Below, piece by piece: positions 16,139-25,720 of a stretch of DNA of 64,000 nucleotides (within the stretch, counting starts at the first letter, position 1; every line of letters begins with the position of its first letter). The stretch is from Leadbetterella lacustris (lineage in GTDB: Bacteria; Bacteroidota; Bacteroidia; Cytophagales; Spirosomataceae). A program made the position numbers and the translations under genes. The DNA lies in assembly GCA_965234335.1 (NCBI GenBank), contig OZ248437.1, positions 1 through 64,000 of the forward strand, written 5' to 3'. The notes beneath the pieces are model-generated. The model was given only the letters and a program-made list of their open reading frames with translations, was not told the origin of the DNA and made no database searches.

Positions 16139-17174
16139 CAATGGTTTTACGTTTGTCAACTTTTGAAGAGGAGGTTTCCGAGAATTGCTCTACAAAATAA
16201 ATTTCTTTTGGAACCTCAAATTTACTCAATATAGTCGACAATTGCTCTTTAGAAATTGGCTTTTCTTTGGATTCAACAATCAGGATCAATTTTTGACCTA
16301 GTTTCTCATCTGGTATTCCATAACAAAAATACCTACTTTCTATCTTGAAATTTTCCTCAATTTTCCTCTCAATTTCTTCAAGTTGAATCTTTACGCCACC
16401 GCTATTGATAACATTGTCGAATCTCCCAATGAGTTTAAATGTCTCATCATCAATAATTTCTACGATGTCGTTCGTGCTAATCCATTCAAAGTTTGTTGTC
16501 GGCGATTTTATCATTAAACAGCCCAAATCGTTCAGTTTTGTTTCAACGCTTTCCAGGGTTTTGAAGGTGTCTTCTTCAAGAAGGATGTTTTTAATGGCGA
16601 TGTGGGTGATGGTTTCGGTCATGCCGTAGGTTTCATAAACAGGCAAGTACAGTTCGGCTATTTTGGCTTTTAGTTCGGCATTCATGGCGGCTCCACCTAC
16701 CAAAATCGTTTTTGCAGTTTTTAGAATTTGGACGTATTTCTCATTTTCTAAAAGTTTTTGCAGTTGTAAAGGCACAAATGCGAATACATTTTGGCCTCTG
16801 TTATCGAAGAATAGATAATCTAAGTTTCCGAGTTTTTCAAAAGGATTAGAGCTTGGTTCTACTAGCATCAGCTCGCCTTTAAGACATTGCGAACGCAGGA
16901 GCATCATGAGACCCGCAATATTTTCGATATTTAGGCAGCAAAAAAACAGGTGACCGTCATACAAATCAAATGTCTTTTTGGTCATTTCTATGGAGGCCTC
17001 TATTAATCCCCTTCGTAGCTTTATGGTTTTTGGAATTCCAGTAGAACCGCTTGTTTTTATTTCAAATTCAGTCTTGCCGAAATTCCAATCGTCCAATATC
17101 TGCATGGCTTTTTTGTAATACAAATTGCCACTTTCAGTATTTATTAGCTCACCTTCTTTCGAGAAATATAGCAT
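16119..17174 (-). CDS. menE: o-Succinylbenzoate-CoA ligase-like AMP-binding enzyme (MenE)
   Basis: This is an acyl-adenylating enzyme, expected to activate o-succinylbenzoate in menaquinone synthesis. The AMP-binding signature is visible: KTSGSTGIPKTIKLR near residues 61-75, YETYGMTETITH (about 185-196) and a GRFDNVINSGGVK motif (about 250-263). The C-terminal subdomain keeps the lysine-containing SSSKVDKRK motif. At 351 aa it is shorter than the 450+ aa of E. coli MenE, but short forms are usual in Bacteroidota. Other men genes are not in the window. It begins 3 bp downstream of the Rieske protein gene and overlaps the following gene, so a three-gene operon is likely. Confidence 0.82.
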   Translation of the reverse strand: MLYFSKEGELINTESGNLYYKKAMQILDDWNFGKTEFEIKTSGSTGIPKTIKLRRGLIEASIEMTKKTFDLYDGHLFFCCLNIENIAGLMMLLRSQCLKGELMLVEPSSNPFEKLGNLDYLFFDNRGQNVFAFVPLQLQKLLENEKYVQILKTAKTILVGGAAMNAELKAKIAELYLPVYETYGMTETITHIAIKNILLEEDTFKTLESVETKLNDLGCLMIKSPTTNFEWISTNDIVEIIDDETFKLIGRFDNVINSGGVKIQLEEIERKIEENFKIESRYFCYGIPDEKLGQKLILIVESKEKPISKEQLSTILSKFEVPKEIYFVEQFSETSSSKVDKRKTIDEILNS

Positions 17175-17177
17175 ATT

Positions 17178-17636
17178 TTATTCAAATACACGTATTGTGT
17201 TGGTATTAGCAGAAAAAGTTACATTGTATTTTTTCAATGGAGAAGTCGCTGGGTCTTTTGTCACCGCACCGGTGGCACTAAATGTCGATTGGTGAGATGG
17301 ACATAAAAAATCATTAGAACTAGCTCTGTAATTAATGGTTGCTCCTTGGTGGGTACATGCCGACGAAACAGCTATCCACTGATCTGCCAAAGTTCGGGCA
17401 ATGATTACTTTTTTGTCCGAAACCACTAAAAAACCCCCTTTTGTTTGTAAAGCGGTATTTCCAGATGCTGAAATAACAATTGAAAAATCTAATTTATCAG
17501 TATTGTTTGTTGGATTCGGGTCAGGAATTTCGGCTTCTGAACAACTTTGAAGGCAGTTCATTAGCATAATAGCACCAAATCCCACTCCTACTTGCTTGAG
17601 GAAATCTTTTCTGTCGATAGTCGAGTTTTCATTCAT
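17178..17636 (-). CDS. Rieske [2Fe-2S] domain protein, exported
   Basis: This is a 152-aa small Rieske protein. The N-terminus has a basic stretch and hydrophobic segment (RKDFLKQVGVGFGAIMLMNCLQSC) consistent with export or lipid attachment at a cysteine; a classical twin-arginine is not present. The cluster-binding motifs are SACTHQGA and CPSHQST, giving the 2 Cys + 2 His ligand set. It probably transfers electrons in the periplasm, but no partner redox gene adjoins. It is first in the apparent operon with menE. Confidence 0.85.
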   Translation of the reverse strand: MNENSTIDRKDFLKQVGVGFGAIMLMNCLQSCSEAEIPDPNPTNNTDKLDFSIVISASGNTALQTKGGFLVVSDKKVIIARTLADQWIAVSSACTHQGATINYRASSNDFLCPSHQSTFSATGAVTKDPATSPLKKYNVTFSANTNTIRVFE

Positions 17637-17812
17637 TACTTTATATGATTTTTAAATTTTGTAAAGATAAAATATAGCATACGAAAAATTATGATTTAAG
17701 GTTGAAATATTCTTTTAGAAACTTTGTTTTTAACCTTCATCAAAGATTCCCTAATTTTACATTAGGTAAACATTTCTATTTCAAAACTGTTTAACCAATA
17801 AAAAAAATAATT

Positions 17813-18262
17813 GTGAGCGACGCTTTAGATAAAAAAAATGTTTCAAGAAATCCTGGCTTGATTGGCTACGCACATACTGCTGGCAGTGCAGTTATTAGGC
17901 CTGAGGATATGGGCAAAGTAAAGGGAAAAGCCCAAATGGCCATGCGTCAGCAGACGCAAGATTCTTTGCACAAAATTTACAGACAAATAGAACTTTTAGG
18001 CAAACAAGCTCAGGAAATCAATAATAGAATAGAGATTTCTGAGCGTATATACGATGCCCAAATGAGCTTTGAACCCATCATTAATCATACCTACTATTTA
18101 TACGAGAGGCCTGATGGTGGTGACGTGCTTTCTATGGTTGGGCAGAATGAGTGGGGTCGGAAGTTTCCATTTACGAGGTTTTTGGCCAAGGTTTACTTAT
18201 TGGCCGATCACACTTGGAAAGTGGAATTTATGAATGAAGAAGAAATTGATGTGGAATTATAG
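17813..18262 (+). CDS. DUF2452 family protein
   Basis: This is a 149-aa cytoplasmic protein with no signal or membrane segment. An N-terminal NPGLIGYAHTAGSAVIRPEDMGK motif, a coiled-coil-like helix (about residues 45-80) and a C-terminal YLYERPDGGDVLSMVGQNEWG segment match the uncharacterised DUF2452 family. Translation starts at GTG. The EVE-domain gene follows 26 bp later, so co-transcription is likely. Function unknown. Confidence 0.8.
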   Translation: MSDALDKKNVSRNPGLIGYAHTAGSAVIRPEDMGKVKGKAQMAMRQQTQDSLHKIYRQIELLGKQAQEINNRIEISERIYDAQMSFEPIINHTYYLYERPDGGDVLSMVGQNEWGRKFPFTRFLAKVYLLADHTWKVEFMNEEEIDVEL

Positions 18263-18288
18263 TAGTTGAGTTATAACAGGGGGTGTTT

Positions 18289-18699
18289 ATGAATTATTGG
18301 TTGGTAAAATCGGAGCCGGTTAAATTTTCTTGGGACTTCTTCGTTAGTAAGGGTGGAGATATGTGGGACGGAGTCAGAAACTATACGGCAAGGCTACACC
18401 TTGTAGCAATGAAAGAGGGAGACTTGGTGCTATTTTACCATTCAAACGATGGTTTGGAGGTGGTTGGAATAGCCAAAGTTGTCAAAGAACACTATCCGGA
18501 CCCAACCGCTGACGACCCCAGATGGGTGGTGGTGGATTTGGTGCCAGTTGAAAAACTGCCTAAGCCTGTCTCTTTAAAGACAATTAAAACAGATCCGATT
18601 CTTCAGAACATGGCTATGGTGAAACTATCGAGGCTTTCGGTGGTTCCTGTCAAGGTGGAGGAATTTGATAGAATCATTGAATTAGCAAATGAAATTTAA
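18289..18699 (+). CDS. EVE domain protein
   Basis: This is a 136-aa single-domain EVE protein (PUA-like fold), a family associated with binding modified nucleobases in DNA or RNA. The N-terminal MNYWLVKSEPVKFSWDFF and the internal MWDGVRNYTAR and VLFYHSN motifs are diagnostic. The ATG at 18289 gives the canonical start; an upstream in-frame GTG is less likely. Its end overlaps the start of the next gene by 11 bp, which suggests translational coupling. No modification-dependent restriction genes are nearby, so a housekeeping RNA-related role is as plausible as defence. Confidence 0.9.
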   Translation: MNYWLVKSEPVKFSWDFFVSKGGDMWDGVRNYTARLHLVAMKEGDLVLFYHSNDGLEVVGIAKVVKEHYPDPTADDPRWVVVDLVPVEKLPKPVSLKTIKTDPILQNMAMVKLSRLSVVPVKVEEFDRIIELANEI

Positions 18700-20206
18700 A
18701 CTTTTTGTATTTTTAGTTTTTGTTTTTTTGGGTTCGAAAGCCCAAAATATGGTTCAGATTGGTATTCAGGGAGCTAACAACCAAGTCAGGATTGTTAATT
18801 TGAAACAAAAGGGACTCATTTTACTGGATAAATCCAATGCCGGTCTTTTAAAAATAAAGAAAATAGACAAAGACCTCAATATGGCTTGGGAGGTAGAAAC
18901 TGACATCTCCAACAGGGTGGATTTTCTAGAAGAGTTTTATGATGGTAAATTCCTTTATCTTCTTTTAGAGCAGAAAAACTCAATCAATTATCAACTTCTT
19001 AAAATCTCTACTTCGTTTGCGGCTGTTCAAAAATCGACCATTAAAACTGTTAATGGCTTTGCCATGAGTCATTTTGTGGCATCAGACAAAGGGGTTTGTT
19101 TGGGTGGTTCGGTAAAAAACGAGCCTTTTTTAATTTTTATAGAAAATGACCCCAATACTCCTAAATATTATTCGAGCAATCTCAAAGGCGAGACTTTAAT
19201 TCAGTCTCTGGATTTGAGTAACGACGGATTGGTCATAGCTTTTCTTAACAAACAGAAAAAAAGCACCCAGATATTTTTCAGAGAATATTTTTTCACTGGA
19301 AAAATAAAAAAATCTACGCCTATTGTGGCCTCCGAGCCTTATACATTTCTCTCGGCCAAATTTTTTGACTCAAAAAATAAAAGGTTACTTGTGGGTAATT
19401 ACGGAATAGGGAAAGCCAGCAGTGACGGTTCACAAAGTTCGCAAGGTATTTATGTGGCTGATTTGGAGCAACTTAATAATATAAAATACTACAGCTTTGA
19501 TAAGTTTCAAAACTTCTTTGGATTTCTGAACGAACGTCAGAAGGAAAAGCTCGAAAAGCAAGTAAAGAGAAAGAAAGACAAAGGATCTGAGTATAACTTC
19601 AATTACCGTTTGCATATCAATGAACTCATTCCTTCAGGAGAAGATTTGTTGATTTCTTCGGAGGTGTTTGTGCCTGAATTTCGAAACAATTCTCTGAACT
19701 CACCTATGTACGGCAGCCCTTTTTTTTATCCAAATTCTGTTTGGGGTCGGCAGTATATGAATAATTATTATTGGATGAACAGCCCGTCTATGTGGGGATT
19801 TCGCAATCGAAACTCCGAAACTTTTGACGGTTTTAAGTATATCGAAGGCGTCGTTATAGCCCTTGATGCTAACGGAAATCTGAAATGGGACAATTCGGTT
19901 CAGTACAAAAACCTGAAATATTACAATCTCAGACCGCACATAAAAGTAAGTCAGGCTGGAACAAACACCTTCCTGTCTTACACAAACGCCGACAAACTGA
20001 ACATCAAGGAGTTTACGAATAGAGGCGAAATGCTTCAAAATGAGTCATTTGAAAAGAATAGTCCTGAGATTTTTCAGAAAAGTAGAAAGTCAGAATTCGA
20101 AAACTTCGAACATTGGTACGATAACTACTTTTTCAATTGGGGAATTATCAAAAATAACGACTCCAAATTCAAGCAGACTTGTTTTATCCAAAAAATAACT
20201 CAGTGA
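18689..20206 (+). CDS. Hypothetical secreted protein (intact copy of a tandem pair)
   Basis: I cannot assign a known family. The 505-aa product has a signal peptide (FLVFVFLGSKAQ, residue 19) and a beta-rich body without membrane spans, with repeated hydrophobic strands resembling a propeller-like or exported scaffold protein. Basic Lys/Arg-rich segments occur near residues 285-300. The gene overlaps the EVE gene by 11 bp. Directly downstream, overlapping its TGA, is a decayed gene with the same layout, including the motif pair SGFNYAVGFIANVQINNG versus DGFKYIEGVVIALDANGN. This marks a tandem duplication of which only this copy is intact. Confidence 0.75.
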   Translation: MKFKLFVFLVFVFLGSKAQNMVQIGIQGANNQVRIVNLKQKGLILLDKSNAGLLKIKKIDKDLNMAWEVETDISNRVDFLEEFYDGKFLYLLLEQKNSINYQLLKISTSFAAVQKSTIKTVNGFAMSHFVASDKGVCLGGSVKNEPFLIFIENDPNTPKYYSSNLKGETLIQSLDLSNDGLVIAFLNKQKKSTQIFFREYFFTGKIKKSTPIVASEPYTFLSAKFFDSKNKRLLVGNYGIGKASSDGSQSSQGIYVADLEQLNNIKYYSFDKFQNFFGFLNERQKEKLEKQVKRKKDKGSEYNFNYRLHINELIPSGEDLLISSEVFVPEFRNNSLNSPMYGSPFFYPNSVWGRQYMNNYYWMNSPSMWGFRNRNSETFDGFKYIEGVVIALDANGNLKWDNSVQYKNLKYYNLRPHIKVSQAGTNTFLSYTNADKLNIKEFTNRGEMLQNESFEKNSPEIFQKSRKSEFENFEHWYDNYFFNWGIIKNNDSKFKQTCFIQKITQ

Positions 20207-21719
20207 GATTTGTATTTCTAATTCTTTTATTTTCAACGAACCTAACTGCTTAGATTATTCAAAATATTGAATTATAGGTAGTTGGAAAGCCATCTTGGCA
20301 AAATATCATTCCGATTGGAAAAAACAGACTCTTGCTTTTTGTCAAAACTGATCAAGCCCAAGCGAAAACGGTGATGTAGAATGGTGATTTGCAAAAAAAG
20401 GAATCAGATATTTTATTGGATGTGGAGCGTGCATCTACGGCTATTACATTCGCTCAAGCGAAATTTACTTTTCTTTTCAGAGAAACAAGCGTAATGTTCT
20501 ACCAAATTTTGATTTAGCAACGGGGAATTTCAAAAAATAAAGGTTTCGAACAGCGTGACTATTTCGATAATCAAAATTACGTTTTTTTGAAAAATAAAGT
20601 CATACTCGCCGATGCCAACTGGGCTGGAGCCGCATTTTATACTTTTGATTTCGGCACGGAAGAGGGCAAAATGATTCCGCTTGATGTAAAAGGGAGGGTA
20701 TTACAAGAAATAAATTATGATGAAAAATCAAATAGAATTCATAGTGTTTGGTCTGCAAAGAAAATCGCTTGCTCTATTACCAAAAAGGAGAATATGTCAA
20801 ATATACTTTTTTGAATGTTTCAGTATTTGACACGGCTGACAATGTTTTGGGAACCAATAAAGTATCTCAAAAGTCAGAAAATTTCCCAATGTCTGCCAAA
20901 AGTGTTGTTATGCCTAACATTTCAAGAGCAGTTATAGGTACATACCAAGCCAAATCTGGTGACAGAGGCTTATTTTTTTTGCCTGATTATAGGACAAATG
21001 CAAGTAATTTTACTTTTAAGTCTTTTGCTGATTTACTGCAAGGGCAGCCCGAAATCTCAGATATTGATATCTAGAAATTGCTGAAAGAATACTCCTTTCT
21101 AATGCATGAACTCATTTTTAGTAGTCAAAGTCTGACGGTGGGCAGGGCTTTTTACAAGCCAGAGTATAATATAGTTTCACAGCAGCTTTATAATCCATAC
21201 GATAACTTTTCGCCAAATAGAAACGCAGGTTTTGGAAGGTCAAATATCAGAAACCAAGCAGTTTTTTCGGGATTTAATTACGCTGTAGGTTTTATAGCCA
21301 ATGTGCAGATCAATAATGGCACTTTCGCTTCTAATCGTATAGATATTAAGCAAATGAGTCCACAAATCAGGCAGCCACTGAGCTTTAATAGGGCTGCCTC
21401 GGTTGCTTATTGTGTGAGAGGGAATTTGGCAACCAAAAATTATAAAATTGGCACAAAACCTATTTTGTATAAATTATCCGATGAAGAACCTTCCATAGCC
21501 AATCAGTCTTTTTTGCCTGCCTTTCAAGAGGTAAAATTTTGGTATGATTATTATTTCATAGCCAATAGTTCCAAAAATAAATTAGAAGTACTTAAACTAC
21601 CAAATGTTGAAAAGTCTAAAGATAAAAAACGGAAAAAGAAACAAAGCAGTTCTTTCACTCAGATAAAAAAAAATATATATATCACCAAAATAGCCTCGGG
21701 AACACATAGCCAAAATTGA
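20203..21719 (+). pseudogene. Decayed paralogue of the upstream secreted protein
   Basis: A GTG overlapping the upstream TGA begins a readable signal peptide (MRFVFLILLFSTNLTA), and the coding sequence then continues for 1.5 kb with damage. In-frame stops occur at 20251, 20275, 20377 and 21072, all TAG; glutamine (CAG) would fit each context, most clearly at the first three. Frameshifts are inferred in a T-run near 20506, an A-run near 20533 and near 20790. The last third (21075-21719) is an uninterrupted frame of over 200 codons. Reconstructed protein aligns by eye with the intact upstream gene in the C-terminal half. This is a tandem-duplicate pseudogene; programmed recoding is unlikely because TAG ends normal genes here. 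Confidence 0.8.
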
Positions 21720-21821
21720 TTCTTACCACAAATCGCAGTTTTATTGAAAGTTTGCAGGTATTTACTTCCCAGTTTGTTAAAAAATTCGGATTTTTGTCGT
21801 TCAATTTTTAGTGTTCCCCTT

Positions 21822-23018
21822 ATGAGGTACGTTTTGGTTTTGTGTTTTCTCACACTTTTTGCTTGTGCCGACCACTCTCGGGAGGGTTATGATATACCTG
21901 TGGGTCAAAAACATAATGAGGAAAATCAACATTTGGCGGCTTTGAGCATACTTTCGGATGCCATAAAAAATAATCCGAGCTATCCTGACAATTATTACAA
22001 AAGGGCGGTTCTTCAATATGAATTGGGCAATTATAAAGACGCTTTAGTAGATATCACGAGAGCAGAGAGATTAAACCCCAATTCTGGTTTGTTTTTGTTT
22101 CAAAAAGCCAAAATTCAAAACGTATTGAACGAAAAGGGAGCTTTGAAAAATGCTTTTGATGCCGAAAGTCAGCAGTTCAGTTCTCCTTCGCTTTATGTGC
22201 TCATTGCTGATTTGTACCTCAAAGAAAAGAATTTTAGAATGGCTCAGCAATATATGCAAAAAGCCGAGTCCATTTATCCTTACAGCTCAGAGTTGTTTCT
22301 AATCAAAGGTAAGTTCTACGCCATGCAAAATGACACCACCACTGCGGTAAACAACTATAAAAGAGCATTGGTACTTCGGCCGCATAGTTTTGAGCCATAC
22401 GATCACCTTATAAAAATATTTAATAAAGCTCATCTGGTAGATTCAGCACTGACCTATAACGAAAAAGCATTGAAGCGGTTTCCAACAAACCGAGAATTGG
22501 TTTATAACAAGGCTCAAATTCTCGAAAATGTAGGTGCCTTAGACAGTGCCACTAAGGTTTATCAGGCTTTTCTGAGGTTGGAGCCTGCACGTTATGATGT
22601 TTTAGAAAAAGTGGGTAATATTTATATGCGTAAAAAAAACTATGCGGCAGCATTTTTGATTTATGACAAATGGAGTAAAGCCGTGCCAGATAATGAAAAA
22701 GCCTATCTCCAGGCATCATTATGTTACGAAGTTCAGGAACGCTATATCAATGCCAAAACGTATTTGGAAGGTGCGGTAGAAAAAATGCCAGACAATAAAG
22801 CTTTGGCTATGAGATTGAAGTCAGTAAACTACATTTTGGGACAAAAAGTTAATCCATTTACGGACAATACTCAGCAGTTTTATACCAATACTAAAAAGAA
22901 AAGGGTGGAAGAAGCCACTGAACAAGAGCCACAAAGGAGAATATTTGATATCGGAAATATAGAAAAAATACAAAAACGGAGTCCAATTACGATAGGTAAA
23001 GACACCACTAGAAATTAA
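21822..23018 (+). CDS. TPR-repeat lipoprotein
   Basis: This is a 398-aa exported lipoprotein. The start at 21822 gives MRYVLVLCFLTLFAC with a lipobox (LFAC), so it should be anchored to the outer or inner membrane. Roughly eight tetratricopeptide-like helical pairs follow (for example YYKRAVLQYELGNYKDAL and NYKRALVLRPHSFEPYDH), ending in a low-complexity tail. TPR lipoproteins scaffold protein complexes; no partner is evident. The next gene, thrS, starts 4 bp after its stop, so the two probably share a transcript. Confidence 0.85.
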   Translation: MRYVLVLCFLTLFACADHSREGYDIPVGQKHNEENQHLAALSILSDAIKNNPSYPDNYYKRAVLQYELGNYKDALVDITRAERLNPNSGLFLFQKAKIQNVLNEKGALKNAFDAESQQFSSPSLYVLIADLYLKEKNFRMAQQYMQKAESIYPYSSELFLIKGKFYAMQNDTTTAVNNYKRALVLRPHSFEPYDHLIKIFNKAHLVDSALTYNEKALKRFPTNRELVYNKAQILENVGALDSATKVYQAFLRLEPARYDVLEKVGNIYMRKKNYAAAFLIYDKWSKAVPDNEKAYLQASLCYEVQERYINAKTYLEGAVEKMPDNKALAMRLKSVNYILGQKVNPFTDNTQQFYTNTKKKRVEEATEQEPQRRIFDIGNIEKIQKRSPITIGKDTTRN

Positions 23019-23022
23019 GAAT

Positions 23023-24975
23023 ATGATGATTAGCGTTACTTTGCCCGATGGCAGCAAAAGAGAATATCAAAAGGGATCCACTCCAATGGACGTGGCTTTA
23101 TCTATAAGCGAAGGCTTGGCCAGAAATGTGTTGGCGGCCAAAGTTGACGGTCAAGTAGTTGATTTAAACACGCCTTTGGAAAAAAGTGTGGAACTACAAT
23201 TGCTCACCTGGAACGACACCGAAGGCAAGTCTACATTTTGGCATTCATCTGCTCACTTAATGGCTGAGGCCTTAGAAGTTCTCTATCCAGGCGTAAAGTT
23301 TTGGGTAGGCCCACCGGTAGAAAATGGATTTTATTACGACATAGACACAGGCGAAAAAAGTATTTCTTCAGACGATTTTAAGATGATTGAAGACAAAATG
23401 TTGGAACTTGCCCGTCAAAAAAACGAGTTTAAGAGAATTCCGATTACCAAGGCCGATGCTTTGAAGTACTTTGGTGACAAAGGAGATGAATATAAGTTAG
23501 ATTTGCTTTCAAGCCTTGAAGACGGTAATATTACGCTTTATCAACAAGGTAATTTCACTGATTTGTGTCGTGGACCACATATTCCAAATACTGGATTTAT
23601 AAAGGCAGCCAAAATAATGAATGCCGCTGCGGCGTATTTTAAAGGCGACCAAAACAATAAAATGCTTACCCGTATTTATGGCGTAACATTTCCTAAAGCC
23701 AAAGAACTTGAGGAATATCTAACACTTTTGGAAGAAGCCAAACGTCGTGACCACCGTAAACTAGGTGCTGAACTTGAGTTTTTTACGTTTTCAGAGAAAG
23801 TTGGAAAAGGCCTTCCGCTTTGGTTACCAAAAGGTGCCATGCTGAGAGAGCGTTTGGAGAATTTCTTGAAAAAAGCCCAATTGAGATCTGGCTACTTACC
23901 TGTGGTAACTCCGCACATCGGCAGTAAGGCACTTTACGTGACCTCAGGCCACTGGGAAAAGTATGGCGAGGATTCATTCCAGCCCATCAAAACTCCAGAG
24001 GAAGGGGAGGAGTTTATGCTAAAACCCATGAACTGCCCGCACCACTGCGAAATTTACAAATCTAAGCCTCGTAGCTACAGAGATTTGCCTTTGCGTTTGG
24101 CGGAGTTTGGTACAGTTTATCGTTATGAGCAAAGTGGTGAGTTGCACGGCCTAACGCGTGTGCGTGGATTTACACAAGACGACGCCCATATTTTCTGTGC
24201 CAACGACCAAGTGGAGGCCGAATTTATGAAAGTAATTGATTTGGTGCTTTATGTATTCAAATCTCTCGGATTTGATGATTATAGTGCACAGGTGTCGCTG
24301 AGAAGTAAAGAGAAAAGTTCGAAATATATTGGTTCTGACGAAGATTGGGATAAAGCCGAGTCGGCCATCATAAAAGCTGCTGACGAGAAAGGTTTGAAAA
24401 CGGTTGTAGAATATGGCGAGGCGGCTTTTTATGGGCCTAAACTTGACTTCATGGTGAAAGATGCCTTGGGTCGCAAGTGGCAGTTGGGTACTATTCAGGT
24501 AGATTATCAGTTGCCTAACAGATTTGAGCTTGAATACACTGGGGCTGACAATCAGAAACATAGACCTGTCATGATTCACCGAGCACCGTTTGGCTCGATG
24601 GAAAGATTTATAGCCATTTTGATAGAAAACACGGCCGGTAATTTTCCGTTTTGGCTTTCACCGGAGCAAATTGCCGTTTTGCCAATTTCAGAGAAATACG
24701 AGGACTACGCCAACGACGTGTTTTTGAGTTTGCAGGAGCATGACATCAGAGGATATGTGGATCACCGTTCCGAAAAAATTGGCAGGAAAATTCGTGACGC
24801 AGAAGTGGCTAAAGTGCCTTTGATGCTCATAATTGGTGAAAAAGAAGCTGCTGAAGGCAAAATATCGCTAAGGAAAAAGGGTGAGGGTGACTTGGGTAGT
24901 TTCACTGTTGATGAATTTGTGGCATTCGCCAAAGCAGAAATAAATAAAAATATACCGACTTTTGGTAAAAATTGA
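23023..24975 (+). CDS. thrS: Threonyl-tRNA synthetase
   Basis: This enzyme charges tRNA-Thr in the cytoplasm. The 650-aa protein has the full domain series: TGS (1-62), the editing domain (about 63-225, with HSSAHLMAEAL), the class II catalytic core, and the C-terminal anticodon-binding domain. Zinc ligands C338 (MNCPHHCEIY), H389 (TQDDAH) and H519 (MIHRAPFG) are present. The start could be either of two adjacent ATGs (MMISVTLPDG). It is followed by infC, whose own promoter overlaps the thrS end. Confidence 0.97.
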   Translation: MMISVTLPDGSKREYQKGSTPMDVALSISEGLARNVLAAKVDGQVVDLNTPLEKSVELQLLTWNDTEGKSTFWHSSAHLMAEALEVLYPGVKFWVGPPVENGFYYDIDTGEKSISSDDFKMIEDKMLELARQKNEFKRIPITKADALKYFGDKGDEYKLDLLSSLEDGNITLYQQGNFTDLCRGPHIPNTGFIKAAKIMNAAAAYFKGDQNNKMLTRIYGVTFPKAKELEEYLTLLEEAKRRDHRKLGAELEFFTFSEKVGKGLPLWLPKGAMLRERLENFLKKAQLRSGYLPVVTPHIGSKALYVTSGHWEKYGEDSFQPIKTPEEGEEFMLKPMNCPHHCEIYKSKPRSYRDLPLRLAEFGTVYRYEQSGELHGLTRVRGFTQDDAHIFCANDQVEAEFMKVIDLVLYVFKSLGFDDYSAQVSLRSKEKSSKYIGSDEDWDKAESAIIKAADEKGLKTVVEYGEAAFYGPKLDFMVKDALGRKWQLGTIQVDYQLPNRFELEYTGADNQKHRPVMIHRAPFGSMERFIAILIENTAGNFPFWLSPEQIAVLPISEKYEDYANDVFLSLQEHDIRGYVDHRSEKIGRKIRDAEVAKVPLMLIIGEKEAAEGKISLRKKGEGDLGSFTVDEFVAFAKAEINKNIPTFGKN

Positions 24976-24994
24976 AAAGTAAATAATAAATTTG
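24961..24994 (+). promoter_or_regulatory. infC promoter (TTTG, 22 nt, TAAATTTG)
   Basis: TTTG at 24961-24964 and TAAATTTG at 24987-24994 match the Bacteroidota -33/-7 pattern. This promoter overlaps the last codons of thrS and would start infC transcription near 25001, giving a 44-nt leader. Confidence 0.6.
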
Positions 24995-25044
24995 ATGAAA
25001 TTTTAAGTTGTAAGTAGCTTAAAATCTCATATTTAAATTCTTTT

Positions 25045-25602
25045 ATGGCAAAAAACATGAAAAAACCGTATCGTCCACCGGTTAGAAAAGAAGACGAACA
25101 CAGGATTAACGAAAAAATTAGAGGTGTTGCAGAGGTAAGGTTAGTAGGAGAGAATATAGAAGTCGGAGTTTATCCGTTCGTCAAAGCGGTAGAAATAGCG
25201 AGAGAGCAAAATTTGGATTTAGTAGAAATTGTTCCGAACTCTGTGCCGCCGGTTTGCCGAATCGTAGATTACTCTAAGTTTAAATACGAGCAAAAGAAAA
25301 AGCAAAAAGAACTTAAAGCTAAGCAGGTAAAAACGGTCATAAAGGAAATCAGGTTTGGTCCACAAACCGATGACCATGATTACGAGTTTAAGCTAAAGCA
25401 CGCTGAAAACTTTTTGAAAGAAAACTCAAAAGTAAAGGCTTATGTGCAGTTTATTGGCCGTCAGATAGTTTTTAAAGAACAAGGATTTAAACTTCTTGAG
25501 AAGTTTGTAAAAGCTTTAGAAGAACTTGGCAAGCCAGAAGCACCACCGAAATTAGAAGGAAAAAGATTGAACGTGATTATCGCACCAAAATCTAAAAAAT
25601 AA
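25045..25602 (+). CDS. infC: Translation initiation factor IF-3
   Basis: This factor binds the 30S subunit and controls start-codon selection. The 185-aa protein has the N-terminal domain (about 12-85, RINEKIRGVAEVRLVGENIEVG is split over the first strands), a lysine-rich linker helix (YEQKKKQKELKAKQ) and the C-terminal domain (about 96-180, VIKEIRFGPQTDDHDYEFKL). The start here is a standard ATG, not the rare AUU seen in enterobacteria. Unusually, rpmI and rplT do not follow; a terminator does. Confidence 0.97.
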   Translation: MAKNMKKPYRPPVRKEDEHRINEKIRGVAEVRLVGENIEVGVYPFVKAVEIAREQNLDLVEIVPNSVPPVCRIVDYSKFKYEQKKKQKELKAKQVKTVIKEIRFGPQTDDHDYEFKLKHAENFLKENSKVKAYVQFIGRQIVFKEQGFKLLEKFVKALEELGKPEAPPKLEGKRLNVIIAPKSKK

Positions 25603-25606
25603 TATG

Positions 25607-25634
25607 AAGCCGACTTATTTGAGTCGGTTTTTTT
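25607..25634 (+). terminator. Rho-independent terminator after infC
   Basis: CCGACT (25610-25615) pairs with AGTCGG (25622-25627), followed by seven T residues. It ends the thrS-infC unit without rpmI-rplT. Confidence 0.85.
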
Positions 25635-25720
25635 ATGTTTCAGAACTAAATTAGTGTTTAAATTTTAAATCAAATACTGGTGGAGGACCGCACATTGGTG
25701 TTTAAAACTCAATTTCAACT

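Noticed and set aside
20515..20517. A fifth in-frame TAG in the paralogue pseudogene.
   Set aside because: Local protein-like reading (NFDLATGNFKK) is in another frame here because of a preceding 1-nt frameshift, so this TAG is not in the ancestral frame.
20203..21719. Reassigned TAG codon or programmed read-through.
   Set aside because: TAG terminates apparently normal genes in the window (Wzi-like, lepA, DUF2452), and the locus also has frameshifts. Decay is simpler.
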